From contig JAMXBB010000002.1 of NCBI GenBank assembly GCA_024138015.1, positions 49,061,473 to 49,125,472 on the forward strand: a stretch of 64,000 bases of DNA. Reading direction: 5' to 3'. The position numbers were made by a program, and so were the translations under genes. Below the pieces are notes generated by a model, which was given only the letters and a program-made list of their open reading frames with translations, had not been told where the DNA came from and searched no databases. Below are positions 13,401 to 26,876 of the stretch, piece after piece; position 1 is the stretch's first letter; each line of letters begins with the position of its first letter. The DNA comes from Lumnitzera littorea (lineage: Eukaryota; Streptophyta; Magnoliopsida; Myrtales; Combretaceae).

Positions 13401-13821
13401 ACTCATCTATGAAATTTTTTATTAATTTTCCATTATTTTACCTTATTTAAATAATAATTTATTATATATATGTATCTAATACATATAATGCATATCACAT
13501 GTAAATACATGTATATTATGTACAATTTAACTTCATTTATTAATTTTTAAAATTAATTAACTTATCTCTAATATCTCGTTATATTTAAAAGCTTAAATTT
13601 TATGATTATTTGCTTTATCAATGAATTACCTTTTTTCTCAAATTAATATTTTTATCTAGCTTATTTTGAAAAATTAATTTCACTTCAATTACTTCGTCTA
13701 ACTTTTTTAACTTTACTGTGACGTTTGAAATAAAATTGATAACTTAACCTGGTGTCCTAAATTTAGGGGCTCAATCCTATCGTTATTGAATTAGCTTGAA
13801 ATTCTAAGGTATTACATCAAG
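10479..13821 (-). mobile_element. 3.33 kb LTR unit (probable solo LTR) with TCAAG duplication
   Basis: The unit runs from TGTCACATCC at 10484 to GGTATTACA at 13816 (3333 bp). It begins TG and ends CA and is flanked by the exact 5-bp duplication TCAAG (10479-10483 and 13817-13821). Removing it with one duplication restores the gypsy A RT reading frame in register around the RLD...ILD motif. Its start matches that of the unit at 26877. There is no gag-pol and no primer-binding site inside, so a solo LTR left by LTR-LTR recombination is the simplest reading. Minus orientation is inferred from copy 1, which has a primer-binding site on its left. Confidence 0.88.
11137..11310. repeat. Three copies of a hairpin-forming motif
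   Basis: The motif CAAATTAGACTACACACTGT recurs near 11140, 11226 and 11275. In the first copy 11147-11163 forms a perfect 7-bp stem with a 3-base loop (GACTACA-CAC-TGTAGTC). The other copies are slightly degraded. An associated AGAGTAGGACTCTTA / AGGAGTAGGACCCTTA pair is also repeated. It lies within the LTR unit. Confidence 0.75.
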
Positions 13822-13975
13822 TCTCGGAATAAAATACCTATATTTGATGGTAATTCTATTGATAATTTGACTATTAACACCATTTTTTATGATCCATCTT
13901 CTTTTGTACTAACAAGGCAAGCATCACCATAAGGACTTAATGATTTGCAAACATATCCCTTTTTAGCGAGCTAAT
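13817..13975 (-). pseudogene. Gypsy element A: central RT fragment
   Basis: This is a 155-bp island between two insertions. On the minus strand it encodes the beginning of the RT fingers: AKKGYVCKSLSPYG, then a STKEDGS motif (normally PKKDGS), and IPRLD-like residues running into the insertion boundary. It joins in register with 10483 on one side and with 16548 on the other once the inserts are removed. Confidence 0.85.
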
Positions 13976-16552
13976 TGTTGAGCCCCATTTTGAATTTTTT
14001 CTTAATTTAACTATATTAAGTCAGCCTACTTAATATAAGTTACTTGACATAAAATTAAGTAAAGACATTTTTTAAAAAAGTACTTTAGAAAGATAATTTG
14101 GAGTTGCTAGTTAGTCGAAATTGGTGAAAATTAAGTTATTAGGGTTAATGGGTGAAAAACCCTAACCAAGCCACTCGTTTATGAAAAATTAATTAAAATT
14201 TAAAAAGGTTTGGGGGCTAAATTATTAAGACCAATATGTCAAACCATCTAGAAACCAAAAAAATTAATAAGAGGCTTTTATTTTTTAATTTTTTCTAAGA
14301 AAATAAAACAACAAGAAGAACATGAAAAATGCAATAAAGATTATATTTTTATTATTTTATTATGAACATTTTCTTTTATTTTTTAATGATTTTCCTAAAG
14401 GTACCTATATATCGATTAATTGAGGTCAAACTAACGTAGTTTTTTTTTATATAAAAATTTTAGTGTGTGAATAAATTTTATTTTTAAAAAACTGACAAGT
14501 TTACATTTTTCTCCAATTTATTTTTATTTAAAAAAACCTAGAACACCTAATTTTATTCCCATATTTTTAAAAAACCTTAAATATAACATAATTTTGAAAA
14601 AAAAAAAGATTAAGATTTTTTTTTAATTTTTGAAAAACCATCTATGTGAGAAAACAATTTTTTTTTTTTTTTTACTTTATGAAAAACCCTAAAACATCTA
14701 ACTACCTGTTAAAAAAAATGCAATTAATTTTTATGAGACTAATATTGAATCAACACACCAATGAAACCTATAAATCATGTTAATAAGCTACCAACTATCA
14801 CCAATGAACATTTTATGCAAAGAATTAAAATGTAATAGATTACATACATGGCACTAATTATGCAATATCTATATTGACCATGCAAATAAAATAAAACTAA
14901 ACATTCGAGTAGCACGCTAAAAATCTTAAAAACTCAAAAGAACTAATAGCTAAAAGTAAATGTAAAAGTCCTGCAAGAAAAAGATAAATTTGACTAGTGC
15001 TAATCATTAATATTTTTATGGGATATATATAAAACAAAAAAAAAAAAAAAAACTAAAACTAAAGAAAAGAAAATAAATAAACAAAACCCACCCACTGTAA
15101 CTGACACTTACCCGGATCGAGTTGGATGCAGACTTGAATAACGATTCGCTGGAGCTCTACGGATCTTTGGGTACACACGTCTTCATGCATGCGACAAACA
15201 GCCAAGAGTAGCTAACTCCACAGTGGCTTCTCTGGTAGTTGTTGGACTATAAGAGGACGTTGACCAAGGTTTTGAAGGAGTAAGCAATGCGATGGCATCG
15301 GTGAATCACAACTAGATGCGGCGACAGTAGGAGCCCGAACACACTTAGTGGCCGGATTTTGCAACTTTGATATGAAGACCGAGTTTAAGCTTTTATTGAA
15401 ACCCAAGACTCCCAGAAATGTGCTCGTAGCCTTGTTTTGTGGTGGTAGTGATATGGAAGAGACCAGATAGAGAATATGGTTTGGCTATGGTGGAAGCCAA
15501 AGAGAGAAAGTTGTTTGTGTAGTGTGATCTTGAGATTTTTTGGTTGAAATTAGATGATTTTTCTTGTTACTTGAGCTTGGTGATTTTATAACGCAAATAA
15601 AATTAGATTCAGAGTAAGGATATCGTCCAACAAGATTTGGGTCAACCATGGATAAAGCTTTGGTTCAAATTGATTTTCTTAAATCATCGTATTGTGATTA
15701 TTTGTGTAAATCTTCATGAGATTTGAACGTTTTGGTAATGATTTTGTAAGTTTTTAACCAAAATCTATATAAAAATATTGAAGATTTAATAAAATTAGTG
15801 GAAGATTCATGATCTAGAAGCCGTTGGCCATATGTTTTCTTCTATTTTTGTGCTTTGATGCTAGGGAAGAAGATCCTTACATGCCACGCACGTGGCTTGG
15901 GGTGAGAGGGAAAAATAAAAAGAAATTACACTTACCAATGCTTGAACCTAAGACCATTGGAATGCAGGTGTGCATATTAACCAACTAAGTTGGATTTTTC
16001 TTCTCACAAATGATAGTAAACATTTTATTTATATTCATTTATCTGTATTTCTGGGCCTTGAAATTCATAGCTAGTTTGATCTAGTTTATTTCATGAGTTA
16101 TTTAACCCAAAGGCAATTAAATATCAAAAGTATATATATATAGGAAATTTATCTTGTATTCATTTTGATAAAGTTCAAGTTCTAATTTATTAATTGACTA
16201 GTTTATTCTAAAAATTCAATTTAAATTTAATGAAAGCACCATTGAAGCAATTATTAATTTAAACTAAATACTCATCATAACTCTAAAATGTTTTGTTGGA
16301 TTATGCTAAAAAATATTTATTTCAAATAAAACTCGATATTTTTCAAGAACTCAAAATTTATCAAATTACACATATATAATTGATTATGAAATTACCATCT
16401 TCAACAATAAATGACCTCTAGACCTAACTTGAACGCTTTTGATACTTTTTTTTTTTCAATTTTTTTATATTTTTTCATTTTATTATTTCATATATATTTT
16501 TTGTATAAACCTGGCAAAAAAAAAGGTGGTCAAAATGGGTGTCTACACTCAT
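13971..16552 (-). mobile_element. 2.57 kb Tat-like solo LTR, 'TGTAGACACC' family
   Basis: The unit spans 13976 (TGTTGAGCCCC) to 16547 (GGTGTCTACA), 2572 bp. On the minus strand it starts TGTAGACACC and ends CAACA. The flanking 5 bp are CTAAT (13971-13975) and CTCAT (16548-16552), a duplication with one mismatch. Excision restores the RT frame (ELAKKGY). The start is shared with the LTR at 31768. A TATAAAA box is visible on the minus strand near 15575, and a leader-like, A/C-rich segment follows it. There is no primer-binding site or coding region. Confidence 0.85.
15935..15992 (-). other. tRNA-like segment (A-box and B-box-like) inside the LTR
   Basis: On the minus strand a TTAGTTGGTTAATATG stretch resembles a pol III A box. 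It is followed about 20 bases later by GGTCTTAGGTTCAAGC, which resembles a B box. The LTR at 31768 carries a related segment (GGTCTTAGGTTTGAG at about 32107). It does not fold into a convincing complete tRNA, so I do not call a tRNA gene. Confidence 0.5.
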
Positions 16553-18640
16553 CTCATCAGCTTGTCTCTAGAGCTTAGAGCTTGCTCTAGATTTATCCTA
16601 TAAGTGAGCTTGTTTGATAAAGTAGCTCCTAGTTACAAGTTTATGGTATGCTCTATGCTTTGAGTGGTAGTCCCTTTAGAAGCTCGGTGGGAAATGGGTT
16701 GACAAATTTGTTAATTAGCCTTCTCACCTTGGTAGGTAGCTCAACACTCTATTCCATCAATTTAAGCAAACCTTATATTGATAAAAAGGTTGGGCAAGTA
16801 GACTTCATTTCTCATGATAGCTCGACTTTGGTCATAACTAGGCCTTCCTTTTTCTTAGCTCGACTGAGCTGAATTTGCATGTCCTTTACCTAGCTAAGGG
16901 TTATTTGACTCAATTTCACTTCTTGATCTTCATGCCTGAATGAGTAAGTGTTTTTTAGCCCATTATATGCAACCCTCCAATCAAATAGCCATGGCTTACC
17001 TAATAGGATGTAGGAGGCACTCATTGGCAAGATATCGCATAACACCTCATCCTAGTGTTTGCCAACTGAAATTGGCACTAGACTTGCTTGGTAACTTACA
17101 AGACCCCTTATCGCTAAGCTAATATAGCTTGTATGGTTTAAGGCAGGTGAGGTCGGTAGCTTCAATTGTTGAACCATGAATGTAGAGGTAACATTGGTAT
17201 AGCTTCCACTATCCATTATGAGCACACGAGGTTCCCTTAACCTTACACGTAATATGAAATAGGTTCTCATGTTGTTTGTCCTCGAGGATCAGGCTAATGT
17301 TCATCACTCTTCATAGAACCATAGTTACTGGCATGAATTCTCCCTTCTCCATGAAGATCACTTCCTCCTCCATAGATGATTCAATTTGTTTACTGTCTCA
17401 TTCCTTCTCTTTCTCTACCTCAATGTCTGTGCTATTGACTTCAATGGTTGACATCCTTCCCTTTATGACCATTACTCTTTTGTTTTGATATTTGGTAGCC
17501 ATGTGACTAAACTCTTCACATTTGAATCATTTGATCTCATTTGTCTTTCTCTCAGAACTTTACTGTTTCTTGAACTTCTTCGGTATTTCCTTCTCAACAG
17601 ATCGAGACCTTAGGTTGGGTCAGACCTCCTTGCTCTTAATCAATTATGATTGCAAAGGTCTACTTGAAACAGGTCGGATAGGTTGAGGTTGACTTGAGGG
17701 AGCTCGAACTTTATCCATTCTCCTTCTCTCTATCTTCTAGGTAGCTCGAATAGCTTCATCAAGAGTAGCAATTTCCTTTGTCTCTAAAATGTCTCCAATC
17801 TCATACCTCAAGCCGGTCTTTAAACTCCTCTACTTAATATTGAATCATCAACATTTAAAATTCCTTGACATAGGCATCTACATTGGATTTGCCCTACCTT
17901 TGTTCTTGCAACTTTCTAAAAGTGTCTTATAGAGAGTAGCTCGGTACAGACCTTCACTCATTAATCTCTTTATTCTATCCTAATACCAATGCTTACATTC
18001 TGCTTTTCGTTGGTTAGTGGCTTGTAAGTTCTTCCACCATAGTGTAACATAACCAATGAACTCCAATACAGCTAGCCTTACCTTAAAGTTCTTAGGAAAC
18101 TCATGGCATTGGAATTGCTTCTCGATCTTATCAACTTAATCGAGATAGTCTTTAACGTCCCTTCTTCCTAAGAAGCTTGTTGTTAGTAACTTTAGATTCT
18201 TTACTTGAGGAGCTTGGACATTCCAATCTTTGAGCTCATAATTTTCCTCTTTACCTTCCTCTTCGATTTCCTTAAGGCCAATCCTCCTTCAAGATTTCCT
18301 CTCTACCCTTAGGCCTTGGGCATTCCTCCTTGTTTTATGCCTCCTCGAGCTTGATTTCTCCTTTGTTGGTTATTAGCTCAGCCATTGTAAGGTTTTGCTA
18401 CAACAGCTTGGTTGGCAATGGCTAAATTTATTACTCTGGTCAACTTAATCATCATAGTGGCAAGATCATCTATATTTTTGTTTATGGATCTTGAAGTAAT
18501 ACGAGTTTGTCATCTACATTGATGGATTTCACTCTTGTTGTCATCTACGAAAGTGTTGATGTTAAGGGCTTGTCATTCTCTCTTTAAATATTGCTAACAC
18601 CATCTGTTACTTGTATGACACTACCTCAATGAGGACTATA
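16548..18640 (-). pseudogene. Gypsy element A: gag and protease remnant
   Basis: On the minus strand, gag is recognisable from KLQE.RQGKSNVDAYVKEF and the following EEAIRA-type region (about 17950-17730). A degraded zinc knuckle (FKCEEFSHMATKYQNKR) lies at about 17545-17480. The aspartic protease follows (LIMDSGSYTNVTSTFMVQQL) at about 17230-17050, with the DSG triad intact. RT connection sequence then runs to 16548. Several stops break the frame. The order gag-protease-RT-RNase H-integrase on the minus strand fits Ty3/gypsy. Confidence 0.85.
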
Positions 18641-18656
18641 GCTAATATGTCACCAC
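18641..18656 (-). promoter_or_regulatory. Gypsy element A primer-binding site (reversed)
   Basis: The minus strand reads TGGTGACATATTAGC directly beside an LTR end (GGGTGTTACA). The TGG start is expected of any site that pairs with a tRNA CCA end. The rest only partly matches the tRNA-Met site TGGTATCAGAGC. Gypsy B has a similar TGGTGACTAGAG. Confidence 0.55.
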
Positions 18657-20676
18657 TGTAACACCCATGGCACAAATAAAGAACATGCATATATACACAA
18701 GAACTCACTTCTTAAAACTTCTACAACTAACGTATACCTCAAGATAGTTTGAATAGTAAATGGAAGTTGAAGGTTAAGATAATTTGTGCGCAAGTGTTTA
18801 TGTATAAGACACCTTACGCCTCAAACAAACTTTGACCTTAGCTTAATATGACTCACAAACCTTGTACTAAGGTCACTCACCTCTAGATCTCTCTCAAAAG
18901 ATGCTAGATAAAAGTAAAAGTTTGGACTCGGTTTAAAAGGGAAACATGCGCATAAGGTTTAAGGAGATGAAAATTCTATTACTGATGATTATTGCTATTA
19001 CATCATTGGGTATCTATATTACCCTTCTTAGGGCAACTCCTTAGGTTACACGATTTACAAAAATGGATATGTTTCCTAATAAGGATTACATGGAATATAT
19101 AAAAGGATAAAATTGAGAAAGAAACAAAACAACATTTGTGGAGGTAGTACAATGTCAAAAAAGAGATAAGGGACATGTGTCGGTTGCTCATCTTGTAGTC
19201 TTAGGCGCAACTAGGGAGCTTCAAGAAGAGGTAAGGGTAATAGGTTAGTAGAGTTAGTTGGCCTGAGTAGAAGGTGGACATATTAAGTTCAAGGTTGATT
19301 TGGGTTGTTTAGGTCGATACGTTACTGAGTTGTTCTAGAATAGGTTAGAAGTTAGTTGATTCTCTACTAGTGAGATAGCGTAGCTTAGTAAGGAAGTCGA
19401 ACACCCTAGTAAGTCTGTCTCATGGAGAAGTTCAGCCCCTTCATTTGTGAATGGTATGGAGAGAGATCGGCGAACCATGGTGGCAAGTCTATGAGCTCTA
19501 GATTGGGTTAAAGGTCCCTAATATCAATTGGCATAGGAACAAAAAGACCATCAAGTGTCCTTGGCAAACTCAATGGTCATTGTGAGGAGGTGGGAGGAAA
19601 AGGGGAAGGAAATGTCGAGCTTCAGGCTCAAATTGCTGCACTGGAGAATGGTGAAACTATGACTCCCATGGCGTAGGAGAAAATGTTTGGTTTAATTTTT
19701 GTAAGTGTGTAGTGTGTAGGATTCCAAAAGGCTCAAATCTTCAAAGGTATAAGATAGACTTGGGAGATTGTTTGGAAGGCCTACCTCGATTTAGACTTAA
19801 GGTGCTTTTCCGTGAGCAAAGAAGCTTGAGGAAAATCACAGGACTATAGCTCTTAAGCTTAATTACTGAATGCTAAAGTGTCGCTTAAAATTTACAAATT
19901 TATGTCTAAATAAAAAATCAGAAGCTAGTAAGCCTGGATATAGTTAAGCAACTCAATGCAACGGATGCCTAATAGAAATCTTGTAAAGAAAATTTCGACG
20001 TACTAAAAGCTCAAAAAAACCCTAGTGAGGGCATTGAAAGCCTAAACTAGCTAATGCCTAATAGAACCATTTCCTTAGATAATCCTGTGGCACCCTAACT
20101 GGTGAAAAATTTGCTAATCTGACTCGGATCACTTGCACTGGCATATAAGCTTGAGGACAAATTTGGCTTTCATCTTAAAGCCATTTGATTATCATCATTA
20201 GCACATAAACTCATGGAAAATCTGAATTTCGTAAGCCACATCACTTCGGTTAAGTCAAGACTTTAGCTTACTAGATCTTGAGAAAGGTTAGAAACATTTA
20301 TGAAAAGCTCCCTTATAGTGCAGCCACTCGAATTGAAACCTAGAGAGCCCATATAACACTCAATCTCCTTGTCGAACACATTACTAAAGAGAGTTAGGGG
20401 TAAGTGTCGATGGATATTTTAGTACATAGGCCCTTAGGTCCAAATCAACTAACCTAAGACCTAACTAAGCCTAATCTAGATGATCACCTAGCTTCATAGG
20501 GCTTTTAGATCTCTCACTCCCTTTCTCTTTTAATTAAGGTTTTGACTCCCTTGAGCACCTTAGTGACTTAAGTATTGGTATGGCTATGTCGAAGCAAACT
20601 TAGTGCTCCACTAACCGTGTGTTATCTAGTAGGTGACGAGCAAATTTATGGAGTGAAGATCACATGTCAACACTAA
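18657..20676 (-). mobile_element. Probable 5' LTR of gypsy element A
   Basis: It begins TGTAACACCC on the plus strand, next to the reversed primer-binding site, and holds no coding region. The right boundary is a guess from a TCAACA end near 20676. The matching 3' LTR is absent, because the element is cut at 9111 within its integrase. The target duplication therefore cannot be checked. Confidence 0.5.
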
Positions 20677-23600
20677 TAATACCATGTTTTCATTAAATTA
20701 AATACTTTATATACCTTATTTTGCAAAATAACCCTTGTTAAGGTTCTTCTTTTAACTTTTAGACTTATATTAAAAATTAATTCAATTTTGAGAATATTTT
20801 CAAAATCCCTAAATCTATTAATTCCGAGCAACTATGATGACCTTACATGATAGGACTCCTAACTTGTGCTAACCATGATCACTTTATTTCCTTACTTTTC
20901 AAGCCATACTTTCTAGATTCCATGTTTATTAAAGATATATTGCCATCTCGAGTTTACAATAGTTGGTCCAAGATCGGGGTCTCGCATAATATTATATCAT
21001 TCATATTATATATAAATTGCATTGTATAGTATTATATTATATTATATAAGATAAAAAGGTTTATAACTTAGCAATATTTTTTCCTAACTATATTGCATTA
21101 CGATTTAGGAGAGAGGGAAATTAAATCCGATTCATTTTATTGGAAAACCGATATCAACAATCTAGATGCAACTGTCCAGTTTATTAACATAAAAGAAGAG
21201 TCCATCAGGGTTTGTATCTAGCAAAGCAAAAAAAACATGATAGAAGGAAGGGAAAAAAACAACACAAAAATAAAGTGACCAAACATTATTCGAGTTTCTG
21301 CCCCATAAATCACACAACATCGAACTTATTCAAATATCAAAGTTATTTATAGAGGGAAAGAAAACAAATAGAAGTATTAAGATAATGGTTTATATAAAAT
21401 TAGGATAGTGGAAGATAGATTGGTGGTTTAAATTATGTTGATATTTTAATACATTATCCTTTTCTATAAAAAGTAAAACCCTTTTACTACAAATAAAAAG
21501 AATTATGAAAAGTAAAAATATATTATAAAATATCAAAGACATCAAAACACGTGAACCACTTTAATTGACTCACAATGGCCTTGCTGCGATTACTTGAAAG
21601 ACCCACCTATTTGAATGGACAATCAAGCTTATCTAACACTCATCAACATCTTTGATCTTTCACTTGAGTCAAGTTCAATTTAGTCATTGTCATACATAGT
21701 AGGAGACAGGAAGAAAGGGATTCAATGTCTTGCAGTTTGCTACTGTCATAGAGGTTGAACAAGAAACCAGTTGACAATAACGAAAACACCGCATTCCTTC
21801 TTCGAGACTGCAATGCACGTCATTTACGTACTTCGTCGTGACACTCCTCCAGAGTCCAGAACAATCTTTTATAGAAATGTATACAATTACAATTAAACGA
21901 ATTGCAAATGTCTTAAGAGAGTGGATCTATTGTATATAAAGTAGATAAACCTATTCCTTTTCTTTGCTTTTTTTTTTTTTTTTTTTGTATTTCCAAAAGA
22001 CACCATTTATATGTACATATTCGACCGAGGTTATCAATGCGAATTATTAATATCAACCTGCCAAGTTATTTAATATAGCAGGTGCGGGAGATGTAAAGCT
22101 GAAATTGGAAGTTGTACGACATTTTGCAGATTGCAAATAAAAGCGATAGGTTCTATGATGGTATAAATTTTTGTATCTTAATTTTTTATTAAAAAATAAG
22201 AAAAAAGTCATAAGACACCAAAAAATGTAAGTCATTTCAGTATTATAGATTTCGCATGTAATTATTTTTACATTTGTAATTGCATGCATTATCCGTTAAT
22301 ATTTTTTTTAATATATGTATTGACTACTGGTACCATGACATTGATACAAATCAGAAAAATATTTCATTCATGATGCAAAAAGATGGAAAATAAGGAATCA
22401 AGATATTTAAAAGCATGTGAAAACCTATTTTAATTTCGTATGAAATTGAAATTTTGGTAAGACCCAGAAAACTTTGCTTCGATTCTTTTCCTCACAAACC
22501 TTAAAACATATTAAAAACTCTAAATTGAAATTCAAATACACAAACCCTAATAATCTACATCTAAACCGTGACAACACGAATCAGAAATGCGAGAATAAAA
22601 ATAAAAAGGAAAGGAAAAAAAAAAAAAGCAGGAAGATTGTCATAAGAAAAACGTGGGAAAACAACAAAAGTAGGAGAAAAATAGGAAAACATAGAATAAA
22701 AGTAAATTTAGGAAAATCAGTAAAAATAAGAAGTGTTTTAGGTGTCTTCTAAGCTCACACATGTTACATGTATCTCTTTTCAATAATGCGCAAACATTTG
22801 CATAACGGAGCACAACACGAATTATATATTTGTAAAAAGGGAAAGAAAAGCATAACTTAATAACGTGCAAAAAAATGAAAATACATATTATATCTTGTAA
22901 TTTCATTTTGATGATAATAAATAATTATATTATTATGGAGCAAAAGCAGATTATCGATATCAATTTACAGCGGGATTATCAATTTTCCTTTCCTTCCCTC
23001 GCCCCCATTCGATCTTGGTTCATTTTACTGAGAAATCGGTGTTCGTATTACTAATAAATTACATAAAGAGTTTATTGGATAAAAAAAACTAATTTTAAAA
23101 GGTATTACACCAAAAATGATCTACGTCCTTTAATGCTATAGATTACATTGGTCATCGCTACAACTTAGTGGGCGTAGCTTTTGGGACCCAGGAAAAAAGA
23201 AGATGATGTCGGTCCATATAAGGCAGCAAGACGATCAAAAGTTGCAAAATCTTTTTGGACCAAAACCATTTTGTACTCTCGCAGAAATGCTGAAATCATT
23301 AATTTTTCATCTCGTGACGTAGTAATTCTAATGCCGCCATTTCCGAACCCAAGTTACAATCCAACTTCCAAGCCAAGGAAGATCCTTCCACTAGTTCTAG
23401 GCATAAGTCATTGTGCTGGCCCAATCTTGGACTCTAAGGATATCCATATATGAAACATTCTCTCGTTCAAAGAGAAGCGTTCTTGGAAAAAGAGAAAAGA
23501 AGCATGAAATCAATATTTTAGTTTCTGTTAATTGTTACATTCAAAGTAAATGTTAAATTAACTCTTTTTACACTTTTGTGTATCATACGAATCCATAGTT

Positions 23601-25233
23601 AGGAGTGTCCAAATTAGATTTGGTTGGTTTGATTTTGGAACCGAACTGAATCTAATTGAATTGCATTTCAAGTTGTTCAATTTGGAAGTGATTCTATTTG
23701 AATCCCTAGTGAATCAAATTGCTTTTAATAGTTGAGATTCTAAATCCAATCAAATTGATGTAATTCAAATTTGATTTGAATAGCTTTAAAATTACTAAAT
23801 TATTTTAATTACATTTCACTGTTTATAATACATATCTTTCATGTAACTTTTACATACATAATTAAAGCAATATTTTAAGTGAAAAGAAAATTGACAAGTG
23901 GACTATAAACGCACATAGAATATTCAAATGAAAAACAAAAAAGTTATGAATAATAATTTCTCCAAACAAGCTCAACTCTTTGTATTCCCTACTAGATTAT
24001 TTAGATTACAAAATAAGCAAGTTGAGAAGAGAAAATAACTATATACTTATAAGAATTTTGTAATTTGGCACTCTAGGATTGTTGAGAGACAAGAGCAAGA
24101 CTCTTAAGAGCATAACTATATTATCATGATAACCTTTTGACCGATTTCTAAAGATTTATATCTAACTCTTGATGCGATGCAATAGGTATATAGCATGCGT
24201 ATATATGTGTCTAACATGTAAAAAGGAGAGAGAGAGAGAGAACAGAAATTTGAAATTTGTGTGAGGCATCATTCAAAGGTGCTGTCACATATCAGAAATC
24301 ATAATGGAATATTTGTATCTTTTAAAAATCTTAATTAGGCCGATTCCAATTATTAGACTTCACTCATTCACTTAATCTCATAAAATTGCCTCTCCCAAGC
24401 CCTAATCCATTCACTCTTATCCTTTCTCTCAACTCCATTTCATCCTACACTCTCACCACATTCCAACCATGGCATGCCATCTATCAATGAAGAGGTCTAT
24501 ATATAGATACAGCTTGCTCTATTTTATCAATTTTACAAGATATCATGTTGCATTCTTATGTCCATCTTTGTATGCTTTTTTATGCTATATCTTTATTAGA
24601 TATTTTGAATTTCAAGCAAATATTTTGGTTGTTTGTTTATGTTTTAGGTAGTTATCTAAAGATTATATATATTAATATAATTAAAATCATAGATCCGGAA
24701 TGGTTATATTTACCTTATAGAAGAGGATCAAATAGACGATTTACAAAAGATGAATAGGATATACTCTTCCTAAATCCTAAAAAAAAATGGAAAAAAATAA
24801 ATAAATATAAGTTTATTATAACTATTAAAAGAACATAACAAAAAAAATTGGAAAGTAACATAAAAGAGGGGTCGATCAACATTGAATGAAAAATGAATGT
24901 GAATCAATATCTCTAAGTTCCAACCATTTCATGACAAAATCAAACTTTCTCTTTATTTTTGCCAATAGTTCAAAGACCATCCAATGTCAATGTTTCTCAA
25001 ATTCTAATATCCATGTTGACAAACCCATCATGAATATCGAGCTAACAGAGTTGTCCATATATCCTAACTCTTGTTCTAAAATCTTTGCCACTAAAAAACT
25101 TGCTTCCTCCTCAAACTTGCTTTACACAATTATGCTTACTAAAAATCACAAGGGGGGCATTTTATAATACTAATTTGTGTGCATGACAATGCAAACATGA
25201 GATCTTCTACCTACAAGATTTAAAAGAAGCATT
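20677..25233. other. AT-rich intergenic DNA, no gene recognised
   Basis: I see no coding region with a known motif. Short open frames here (such as 23181-23453, which opens on TTG) show no similarity I can name. Notable bits are a T run at 21969-21986, a purine-rich tract at 22605-22630, a (GA)n run at about 24226-24240, and a stretch at 23600-23780 rich in paired AATTGAATTG/TTGATTTGAA words typical of decayed non-autonomous DNA transposons. Confidence 0.5.
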
Positions 25234-25563
25234 TGGGGAAAATTTGATCTATTTTACTTGTAAGATTCTCGAAATTGTATGATTGATCTCCATTGTCAAA
25301 CAAATAAGATGAGTAGATATGGAAAAGTGAGAAAATGAGGAGTTAATTGTTTCATATTACACTAATCCTTTATATACAATCACTAAACAAGCCTATAGAC
25401 CATTAACAGATTAGCAATACCAAATATAGCTAGATTAACTACTTTCAGTTGTATGCCAACTGTATAAGCTAACTATAAAACAGAAAATTGTTTACGAAAT
25501 AGATAATCTCTCATGTAAAAATAGAACTAGTAAAATAATTACTAAACTACTACATAAGCTTCA
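25234..25563 (-). mobile_element. 3' LTR of the copia element
   Basis: This 330-bp sequence aligns along its length with 38763-39078. They share TGATTGATCTCCATTG, GAAAATGAGGAGTTA, ATATACAATCACT, GCAATACCAAATATAG and an end in CATAAGCTTCA. On the element strand it begins TGAAGCTTATG. Left flank GCATT and right flank of the other LTR CATAT do not form a clear duplication. Confidence 0.9.
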
Positions 25564-25580
25564 CCTTCCCCCTCAAGTTG
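25564..25580 (-). promoter_or_regulatory. Copia polypurine tract
   Basis: The minus strand reads CAACTTGAGGGGGAAGG immediately before the LTR start. This is the normal plus-strand primer site of a copia element. Confidence 0.85.
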
Positions 25581-25589
25581 GAGTTGTAC

Positions 25590-26876
25590 GAAGGCTCAAC
25601 TTAGAGAAAATAGAAGGAAAGCGAGCAACAGGTACAAGCTTAGTGAGAAAGTCAACCAATTGATCAGAGGATGAAACATGAAGCAAATGAAGAAACCCTT
25701 AACGAACTAAGTCTCGGATGAATTAGATACCAATATCAATATGCTTTGTTCGGCCATGCAAACAGGAGTTGTTAGCAATCAAAATAGAAGACTTATTGTC
25801 ACATGATAAAGGAATGGGTATGGAAAATGAAAATTGTAAGTCACAAAGAATATATGAAACCCTAAGTAAGTCTTTAGCAACAGTAGCAATAGCATGGTAC
25901 TTAAACTTAGTAGTGGAGGTGTTGACAGTGCTTTACTTCTTACATTTCCATAAGACCAAGGTAAGGCCAAGTAAGTTGTCGTAGCCAGAAAAAAGATTTG
26001 TGGTCAAAAGTAGAGTTCCCTTAGTTAGCATCGTGGTTGCAAAATAGAGCAATCAGATGGATGGAAAAGGCCAAGGCCAACAATGCCTTTGAAGTACTTA
26101 AGGAAATGGAGCATGGCTAAATAATGTGGAACTTGTGGTTAGGAAAGAAATTAGTTGAGCTTCTATACAAGAAAAGCAAGATCAAGTCTAGTAAGACACG
26201 AATAGAGAAGTCTCCTAATAATCCTTCTATAAGGAAGAAGGTCAATAAGTAATTTACCCTCATTAGTTGTAAGTGTAGAAGTTGGCAACGAAAGAGCAGT
26301 TGGCTTACAAGCTATAAGATTAGCATCAGCAAGGATATCAAAGATAAATTTTTGTTGGTTTAACAACATACCCAAAGAAGTATGACAAATCTCAATACCA
26401 AGAAAGAAACGAGCATTCCCAAGGTCTTTTATGTAAATACCTTGTCCAAGTCGGCCTTAAGGAGAGAAATAAAAGATTCATTTGTTCTTGTTATCAACAT
26501 ATCATTAACATACAATAAAACCACTAAGAAACCATTAGAATTATATCTAGTGAATAAAGCATGGTCATTGGAAGACTATTCAAAGCCACAATTAATAAGG
26601 ATGAGAGAAATCTCTTTATTCCATTATTGAGAGGCTTGCTTAAGCCCATAAATAGACTTTTTAAGTTTGCAAACTTAATTATAACTAGCTTTAGAATATC
26701 CTAGAGGAGGCAACATATAAATCTCCCCATCTAAAAAACCATGAAGAAAAGCGTTATTTATATCAATTTGATGTAAATGCTAATTATAAGCACTTACTAT
26801 GGCTAGAAAAATTTGAATAGTCCCTAGAATAGTAACTGGTGAGAAAGTGTCATGATAATCAATCCCTTTTACTTGA
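25590..26876 (-). pseudogene. Copia element: RT and RNase H remnant
   Basis: On the minus strand from 26876 down: the RT segment YHDTFSPVTILGTIQI, INNAFLHG (RT core), then KKSIYGLKQASQ. The catalytic box is LLYVNDMLI, so the first Asp of YVDD is Asn (codon at 26504-26506). RNase H onset follows (IFDILADANLIACKPTALSLP, PYRRIIRRLLY). Its end is recognisable as HVSSSDQLVDFLTK near 25640. Frameshifts and stops are scattered. The protein upstream of YHDTF continues at 29800 after the inserted unit. Confidence 0.9.

Noticed and set aside
23181..23453. 90-residue open frame as a small gene
   Set aside because: Opens on TTG, and shows no recognisable domain or promoter.
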